DNA from: an uncultured Clostridia bacterium
GTDB taxonomy: Bacteria > Bacillota > Clostridia > Christensenellales > Pumilibacteraceae
NCBI GenBank assembly: GCA_947175195.1
Contig: CAMWLQ010000001.1
Location: 235,501-299,500, forward strand
Length of the DNA stretch: 64,000 nt
Reading direction: 5' to 3'
How positions within the stretch are numbered: position 1 is the first letter of the stretch; each line of letters begins with the position of its first letter. The position numbers and the translations under genes were made by a program. The notes beneath the pieces were generated by a model. The model made no database searches, was not told the DNA's origin, and saw only the letters and a program-made list of their open reading frames with translations. Of this stretch, positions 59,154 to 64,000 are shown piece after piece.

Positions 59154-60257
59154 TTACAGCCTATCCGTCAGCTCGAACACGGCGGCGATAGTATCGTCCA
59201 TGTCGTAATATTTATAGCCTGCAAGCCGTCCGCCGAAAAGCGTGTTCTCGGTTTGTTTAGCCTTTTCCGCATACTTTTTGTACAGTGCGGAATTGCTTTC
59301 GTCGTTAATCGGATAGTACGGCTCGCCGCCCTTTTCATAGCCCGCGGGGTACTCACGCGTCACAACCGTTTTGCTCGACTTTTGCGTTCGGTCAAAATGC
59401 TTGTGCTCGATAATCCTTGTGTACGGCGTTTCGTAATCGGTGTAATTGACGACGGCGTTGCCCTGATAGTCCTCCATATCCACCACCTCGGTTTCAAACC
59501 GCAGCGACCGATATTCCAGCTCGCCGTATTCGTAGTCGAAAAACTTGTCGATAGGTCCGGTGTACAGCGTGGTCTTTGCCATTCCGTCAAACTTAGCTCT
59601 ATCGGAAAAATAATCAACGCCGAGCATGACGTCCACGCCGTCCAACATTTTCTTTACCATTTGCGAATACCCGCCGAGCGGTATGCCCTGGTATCTATCG
59701 TTAAAGTAATTGTTGTCGTACACAAACCTGAGCGGCACCCTGCCTATTATGAACGCGGGCAAGTACTTGCAGTCACGCCCCCATTGCTTTTCGGTATAGC
59801 CCTTAATGAGCGTTTTGTACACGTCCTCGCCCACCGACATCAATGCCTTTTCCTCTAAGTTTCGGGGCTCGTCGGTTGCCGCTGCGGCGCGCTGCGCGTC
59901 GATTATGGCGTGCGCCTCCGCAGGGGTCTTGCACCCCCAAAGCTGATAGAAGGTGTGCATATTAAACGGCAGGTTATACAGCTTGCCTTTATAGTTGGCA
60001 ATCGGGCTGTTGACAAAGTTATTGAACTCGGCAAAACGGTTGACGTAGTTCCACACGCGCTTGTCGTCGGTGTGAAAGATATGCGCGCCGAATTTATGCA
60101 CGGTAATGCCCTCGACCTGCTCGGTGGCTACGTTGCCGCCCACCGCGTCGCGCTTTTCCACGACCAAGCACTTTTTGCCGCGCTCGGTCATTATTTGAGC
60201 AAAAGCGGCGCCGAACAAGCCGGCGCCGACAATCAAGTAATCGTAATTCTTTTTCAT
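59154..60257 (-). CDS. glf: UDP-galactopyranose mutase
   Basis: Flavoenzyme that interconverts UDP-galactopyranose and UDP-galactofuranose, 367 aa. FAD motif YLIVGAGLFGAAFAQ (8-22), VVEKRDAVGGNVAT and KFGAHIFHTDDKRVWNYV with the substrate-binding region; later RVPLRFVYDNNYFNDRYQGIP and the conserved EYPAGYEKGGEPYYPIND. GAGG precedes the ATG by 5 nt. It supplies galactofuranose donors, probably to the glycosyltransferase encoded just upstream. Confidence 0.95.
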   Translation of the reverse strand: MKKNYDYLIVGAGLFGAAFAQIMTERGKKCLVVEKRDAVGGNVATEQVEGITVHKFGAHIFHTDDKRVWNYVNRFAEFNNFVNSPIANYKGKLYNLPFNMHTFYQLWGCKTPAEAHAIIDAQRAAAATDEPRNLEEKALMSVGEDVYKTLIKGYTEKQWGRDCKYLPAFIIGRVPLRFVYDNNYFNDRYQGIPLGGYSQMVKKMLDGVDVMLGVDYFSDRAKFDGMAKTTLYTGPIDKFFDYEYGELEYRSLRFETEVVDMEDYQGNAVVNYTDYETPYTRIIEHKHFDRTQKSSKTVVTREYPAGYEKGGEPYYPINDESNSALYKKYAEKAKQTENTLFGGRLAGYKYYDMDDTIAAVFELTDRL

Positions 60258-60275
60258 TATTACCTCAACGCGCTA

Positions 60276-61652
60276 CTACTCGTTTGATACCTCTTCCGCA
60301 GCCGGCGGCGCGTCGCCGGTGTCGGTAGCTGTCGCCGCAACGCTCACTTTGGAAACGTTGCGCTTGACTTGTTTCCACTTGGGTTTTTTGAACACGCCGA
60401 TGGTGATAGCCGCGGCGTAGATTATCATGAACAACGGGAACAGTAACACCGTGGGCAAAAGCTTTTTAATCGGGGCTTTGATGCGTTTGCGTTCAAGCAC
60501 GACGGCAAGCAATGCCTGGAGAATAAACGCGAGCACGAACGCGAACGCGAGTGCGTAGCCTATTGTCGTCAAATATTTCCAAAACATCTCCTGACCTGTG
60601 CTCAAGTCGTAATAGTGCACGCCGTTTTTAAATAGCATAATGCCGTAGAACAGCATTATGTATATATAGTATATGGGCAACCAAATGCACATAAGCACGC
60701 AAATGGGAATGAACATGAGCGTCATGAACATGTCGAGGTACGTCCATTTCCACCTGACAAAGAACAGGAAGAACGACTTTATACCCTGCGTCCAAAACAA
60801 ATTGTGAATGGCGCGCGCCATGCGCATGTACTTGGCGAACGTGTCTTTGATTGTGGCGGGCTGATCCTCGTACACAATCGCGTCCTTGACGTACATTGTT
60901 TTAATCTTGTCCTGATTGAGCCGACGCATAGTGAACTCGGAATCGTCGGACGAGCTCAAGCAGTCCCAGCCATGCTTTTCGATAATCTCCGCCGCGAACA
61001 TCATGCCCGCGCCGCCGAGCATGGTGCCTTGACCTATGACCGAACGGAAATGACTGGCAAACCGACAATCGCGGATATACCACAAGCCTGATATGCCGGC
61101 AACAATGTTTTGGTCGATATTTTTGGAGTTGGAATAGCCGCGCGCGCACTTAACACCGTAATCGAACGCGTCGTTCATGCGCGAAATATAATCGGGCTCC
61201 ATAAGGTTGTCCGCGTCGAATTTGATAAACGCCTCGTACTCGCCCTTATGCTCCTCCATGATTTTTTCAAACAAATATTTGAGCGCATACCCCGCCTTGT
61301 GGTGCTTGGGATCGGGATCGAAACGCTCGTACACGATTGCGCCCGCATTGCGCGCCAGCTCGGCGGTGTTGTCCGTGCAGTTGTCCGCCACAACAAATAT
61401 GTCGAACAGCTCGCGCGGGTAGTCGCTTTTGAGCAAGCATTTGATCGTGTCGGCTATGACGTCCTTTTCGTTTCTTGCGGGAATTACTATGCCGAATTTG
61501 TGCTGTACCTTCGCTTTGGGATAAACCTTAGCCTTAAAAAAGAACAGCAAAATATACAGTATTTGTATGCCGAATACCACGCCTATAAGCGTCATCAATA
61601 CCTGATCGTTTATAATCATGAGTATTTCGTTTATCTTGTCCCACAATTCCAT
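60276..61652 (-). CDS. Membrane glycosyltransferase family 2
   Basis: Processive-type GT2 enzyme, 458 aa. An N-terminal helix (about 15-40), then the GT-A domain: VIPARNEKDVIADTIKCLLKSDYP, VVADNCTDNTAELARNAGA, FIKFDADNLMEPDYI (DxD) and SSSDDSEFTMRRL (catalytic Asp region). Four or five C-terminal helices follow, as in hyaluronan/cellulose synthase-like enzymes, then a low-complexity Ala/Thr tail. The ATG at 61652 with GGTG upstream is chosen; a GTG 20 codons earlier, about 8 nt after the expected transcript start, is the alternative. First gene of the operon with glf. Confidence 0.88.
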   Translation of the reverse strand: MELWDKINEILMIINDQVLMTLIGVVFGIQILYILLFFFKAKVYPKAKVQHKFGIVIPARNEKDVIADTIKCLLKSDYPRELFDIFVVADNCTDNTAELARNAGAIVYERFDPDPKHHKAGYALKYLFEKIMEEHKGEYEAFIKFDADNLMEPDYISRMNDAFDYGVKCARGYSNSKNIDQNIVAGISGLWYIRDCRFASHFRSVIGQGTMLGGAGMMFAAEIIEKHGWDCLSSSDDSEFTMRRLNQDKIKTMYVKDAIVYEDQPATIKDTFAKYMRMARAIHNLFWTQGIKSFFLFFVRWKWTYLDMFMTLMFIPICVLMCIWLPIYYIYIMLFYGIMLFKNGVHYYDLSTGQEMFWKYLTTIGYALAFAFVLAFILQALLAVVLERKRIKAPIKKLLPTVLLFPLFMIIYAAAITIGVFKKPKWKQVKRNVSKVSVAATATDTGDAPPAAEEVSNE

Positions 61653-61726
61653 ATTTACACCGAACGCAGCTGCGCTTAGAGTATGCAATCGGCAAACGCC
61701 GATTTTTTGCACTGCTACGTTAATCC

Positions 61727-61755
61727 ATTATATATTATTCGCCGTGCAATGTCAA
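61727..61755 (-). promoter_or_regulatory. Promoter of the glycosyltransferase-glf operon
   Basis: TTGACA (61750-61755), 17 bp, TATAAT (61727-61732), full consensus. The leader contains an ATCGGC/GCCGAT hairpin (61688-61703). Confidence 0.85.
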
Positions 61756-61865
61756 GCCCGATAGCGAAAAAGCTTATTTCTTTTTAATTCCGAATTCATT
61801 TTACATTCTCTTTGCACTAATCAAAGCCATTGCTCATATCTTGGATTAGGAGCTTGGAAAAAGTT

Positions 61866-62945
61866 ATGACGCTCGGTTTGTCCATGATAGTTAAAAACGA
61901 AAGCGAAACGCTGCCTCGCGTACTCGACGGCATAAAGGACGTTGTGGACGAGATTGTTATTGTGGACACAGGCTCGACCGACAACACCGTGGACGTTGCG
62001 AGGCGCTACACCGACAAGGTTTATTCCTTCGACTGGGTAAACGACTTTTCGGCTGCGCGTAACTTTGCCTTGTCCAAGGTTACGACCGATTACTGGATAT
62101 GGCTGGACGCCGACGACGTAGTCCCCACCGACACCGCCAAGGCTATCCGACGGCTGATGAACAAAAAGCCGACCGCCGATATAGTCATGCTACCGTACGT
62201 GGCGGCTGTGGACGAAAACGGCAAGCCGACCTTCTCCTACTACCGCGAACGCATAATAAGAAACAGCCAAAACAATTACTGGCAAGGCGCGGTGCACGAG
62301 GCGGTCGAGCTCAGCGGCACCGTCGTCATGCTCAACAAGCCGATTATTCACGCCAAGCCGACGAACAGGATTAACGGCACGCGCAACTTGGATATTTACG
62401 AAGGCTTGATTGCGAACGGGCGAACGCTTACGCCACGCGAACGGTATTACTACGGGCGGGAGCTGTTCTATAACGGACGCACTCAGGACGCCGCGCGAGA
62501 GCTTGGTCGGTTTATAGACGAAGACGGCGGATTTGCCGCCAACAAAGCCGACGCCTGCCTACTGCTTTCCGACTGTTACGGCATGCTGGGCGACAAACAA
62601 TCGGCAATGCAAGCCGCGCTGTACCGCCTTGCCTTTGCCCCGCCAGACGGCGAAGGCTGCTGCAAAATCGGCGCACTGTTCTTTGAGCGCGGCGACTACA
62701 ACTCCGCCGCTCAGTGGTACGGTCTTGCGATAAAAGCCAAGCCCAATATGAAAAGCGGCGCGTTTGTGCAAGCGGACTACTACGGACTCATTCCGCTCGT
62801 GTGGCTTACCGTGTGCTACGACAGGCTGGGCGAAATAAAAAAGGCGTACAGCTACCACCGCCGCGCCAAAAAGCTCCGCCCGACCGACAAAAGCGTTATT
62901 GCCAACGACGCATACTTTTCCGCGAAAGGTTTTAGCGACCTTTAA
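61866..62945 (+). CDS. Glycosyltransferase family 2 with TPR-like repeats
   Basis: Cytoplasmic GT2 enzyme, 359 aa, beginning MTLGLSMIVKNESETLPRVL, with VDTGSTDNTVDVARRY and YWIWLDADDVVP (DxD motif, about residues 79-90). This SunS/Thiopeptide-type subfamily often glycosylates proteins or peptides. The C-terminal part (about 195-355) is a run of helical TPR-like units (ACLLSDCYGMLGDKQSAMQAALYRL; GALFFERGDYNSAAQWYGLAIKA). The start at 61866 fits the family; an ATG 12 codons earlier lacks support. The next gene downstream is collagen-like with many Thr, a plausible glycosylation substrate (inference). Confidence 0.85.
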   Translation: MTLGLSMIVKNESETLPRVLDGIKDVVDEIVIVDTGSTDNTVDVARRYTDKVYSFDWVNDFSAARNFALSKVTTDYWIWLDADDVVPTDTAKAIRRLMNKKPTADIVMLPYVAAVDENGKPTFSYYRERIIRNSQNNYWQGAVHEAVELSGTVVMLNKPIIHAKPTNRINGTRNLDIYEGLIANGRTLTPRERYYYGRELFYNGRTQDAARELGRFIDEDGGFAANKADACLLLSDCYGMLGDKQSAMQAALYRLAFAPPDGEGCCKIGALFFERGDYNSAAQWYGLAIKAKPNMKSGAFVQADYYGLIPLVWLTVCYDRLGEIKKAYSYHRRAKKLRPTDKSVIANDAYFSAKGFSDL

Positions 62946-62982
62946 TCTTACGACATACAACTAATAATACAACGGATTAAGC

Positions 62983-63110
62983 CTCAGCGGTGTAGTCGCG
63001 GCGCAAACGGGCAACAGTTGGCGAGGCGACGACGGGCGCGTACTCAGCCGTACGTAACCAAGTCGCCGAGCCAAACGTAGCCCGTATCCGACGATGAATA
63101 CGCCGCTGAG
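62983..63110 (+). ncRNA. 128-nt structured RNA element, copy B
   Basis: The terminal helix CTCAGCGGTGTA (62983-62994) / TACGCCGCTGAG (63099-63110) has 12 pairs including one U-G. Inner helices: GGGC/GCCC, TTGGC/GCCAA, GGCGAC/GTCGCC and a GTAC/GTAC hairpin. Conserved blocks at 63009-63026 and 63064-63084 match copy A at identical offsets. It ends 7 nt before the AGGAGG of the collagen-like gene, in the position of a 5' UTR element; a weak TTTAAT-18-TAATAC promoter lies at 62941-62970. Family unassigned; strand not proven. Confidence 0.7.
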
Positions 63111-63129
63111 AAATCAAAGGAGGTAAACA

Positions 63130-64000
63130 ATGTTCTTCAACTTTTTCAACAGACCGTGCTGCTGCGACCGTGATGAAATCGACTGCGATCAAGTCGACGA
63201 ATGTGAATGCTGCAACAACCAGTGTCCGCCGCCCCGCCCCACTCAGTGCTGCGTAGGTCCTACAGGTCCGACGGGCGCGCCCGGTCCGATAGGTCCGCGC
63301 GGTTTTCCGGGCATTAACGGCGCAACGGGCGCTACGGGTGCGACAGGTCCGCAGGGCGTGCAGGGACTGCAAGGTGTTCAGGGCGCACAAGGTCCGACCG
63401 GTCCCACAGGCGCGCAAGGCGTACAAGGACTGCAGGGTGTGCAAGGCGCTACCGGCGCGACAGGTCCTACAGGCCCGACGGGTGCTGACGGCGCGGACGG
63501 AACTGACGGCGTTACAGGTCCCACCGGTCCGATTGGTCCTACAGGTCCGCAAGGCGTACAAGGAATACAAGGTGTAACCGGACCGACGGGCGTTACAGGT
63601 GCAACAGGCGCAACAGGCGCGACGGGACCGCAAGGTATTCAAGGCGTACAAGGCATTCAGGGCGTGACCGGGGCGACGGGTCCGACGGGCGCACAGGGTG
63701 TACAGGGACCCCAGGGCGCACAAGGCGTAAACGGTGCCGACGGCGCTACCGGTCCCACAGGTCCCACGGGCGCAACAGGTCCGCAAGGCATTCAGGGCGT
63801 GACAGGCGCCACGGGTCCGACGGGAGCACAGGGTGTACAAGGTCCCCAAGGCGCGCAAGGCGTAAACGGTGCCGACGGCGCTACCGGTCCCACGGGTCCC
63901 ACGGGCGCAACCGGTCCACAGGGCATTCAGGGCGTGACCGGAGCAACGGGTCCGACGGGAGCACAGGGTGTACAAGGTCCCCAAGGCGCGCAAGGCGTAA
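63130..64000 (+). CDS. Collagen-like (GXY repeat) surface/spore protein, 3' end outside window
   Basis: The open frame starts [18 protein letters not shown], with a Cys-rich head (about 11 Cys in the first 42 residues) that could form cross-links, then uninterrupted Gly-X-Y triplets ([17 protein letters not shown]...) rich in Thr, Gln, Val and Ala to the window end (290 codons so far). It resembles BclA-like exosporium or other bacterial collagen-like filaments. AGGAGG lies 8 nt before the ATG. Thr at the Y position is a known site for glycosylation, and a glycosyltransferase gene is directly upstream. No signal peptide is present, as with spore-surface proteins. Confidence 0.88.
   Translation, partial: MFFNFFNRPCCCDRDEIDCDQVDECECCNNQCPPPRPTQCCVGPTGPTGAPGPIGPRGFPGINGATGATGATGPQGVQGLQGVQGAQGPTGPTGAQGVQGLQGVQGATGATGPTGPTGADGADGTDGVTGPTGPIGPTGPQGVQGIQGVTGPTGVTGATGATGATGPQGIQGVQGIQGVTGATGPTGAQGVQGPQGAQGVNGADGATGPTGPTGATGPQGIQGVTGATGPTGAQGVQGPQGAQGVNGADGATGPTGPTGATGPQGIQGVTGATGPTGAQGVQGPQGAQGV
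63661..64000 (+). repeat. 135-bp tandem repeat within collagen-like gene
   Basis: Units start with GGCGTGAC at 63661, 63796 and 63931, giving two full copies and one cut by the window edge. Each encodes 45 residues (15 Gly-X-Y triplets). The copies differ at only a few third positions, so the duplication is recent and the number of copies may vary. Confidence 0.85.

Noticed and set aside
61688..61707. Terminator-like hairpin with T run on the + strand
   Set aside because: It lies in the leader of a minus-strand operon with no + strand gene before it; probably a leader hairpin, not a functional terminator.
62977..63993. 338-codon frame on the - strand, Cys/Arg/Thr-rich
   Set aside because: It is the complement of the Gly-X-Y repeats and of RNA element B; the + frame has a ribosome-binding site and collagen pattern.
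1..64000. CRISPR array, insertion sequence or rRNA genes
   Set aside because: I saw no regularly spaced direct repeats of CRISPR type, no transposase frames and no rRNA sequence; the only tandem repeats are within the collagen-like gene and small regulatory repeats.

Overview
The window looks like chromosomal DNA of a monoderm Clostridia-type Firmicute, probably an uncultured gut lineage. Supporting signs are an AddAB recombination pair, a YybS-like DUF2232 gene, LicD phosphotransferases, a stand-alone Spo0A-type DNA-binding domain, SufS/IscU-type Fe-S genes and a Bacillus/Clostridium-style collagen-like surface protein. Nearly every promoter I could place has a TTGnnn box, a spacer of exactly 17 bp and a TATAAT-like box. 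Housekeeping genes are moderately GC-rich. Three stretches are clearly AT-richer and look like accessory insertions: 1.5-3.3 kb, 48-50.2 kb and 50.7-55 kb.

Layout. 0-1 kb: 5' part of a membrane gene. 1.1-5.1 kb: DUF1540 protein, a membrane/Mrr-nuclease pair, an unknown protein and a GNAT enzyme. 5.2-12.6 kb: a membrane protein, then addB-addA. 12.7-17 kb (+): lipoprotein, RimK-like ATP-grasp ligase and a soluble hybrid histidine kinase. 17-23.4 kb (-): two ABC export operons and a DEDDh exonuclease. 23.5-26.1 kb (+): a DUF1538 transporter with two P-II-like proteins and a 128-nt structured RNA element. 26.2-32.1 kb (-): MarR-DUF5131, then MarR-ABC-ABC-luxS. 32.2-34.3 kb: iscU, cysteine desulfurase and a small membrane protein.

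34.4-45.1 kb (-) is a nine-gene surface-polymer operon: aminotransferase, sugar transferase/ATP-grasp fusion, HAD-LicD fusion, two more LicD genes, polymerase, IspD-like cytidylyltransferase, epimerase and flippase. It has three CDP-dependent LicD-type enzymes but no ordinary glycosyltransferase, which suggests a phosphodiester-rich polymer. 45.5-47.8 kb: a starch-binding esterase lipoprotein and MgtC. 48-50.1 kb: a sigma factor, C39-like protein and probable anti-sigma operon. 50.4 kb: the Spo0A-like domain. 50.7-54.9 kb: a 1400-residue DUF4062-STAND ATPase, a candidate immune protein. 55.4-57.3 kb: an FAD oxidoreductase that apparently starts at ATT, and three tRNAs. 57.4-61.7 kb (-): a glycosyltransferase-glf operon that also carries a second DUF5131 gene and an HD hydrolase. 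61.9-64 kb (+): a glycosyltransferase with TPRs, a second copy of the structured RNA element, and a collagen-like gene that runs off the end.

Most notable signals: (1) two 128-nt RNA elements with conserved loops but covarying terminal helices; (2) a G10 tract inside the spacer of an ABC-operon promoter, typical of phase variation; (3) several genes whose start codon lies 6-9 nt after the -10 box, implying leaderless mRNAs; (4) the STAND ATPase and the membrane/Mrr pair as candidate defence modules.
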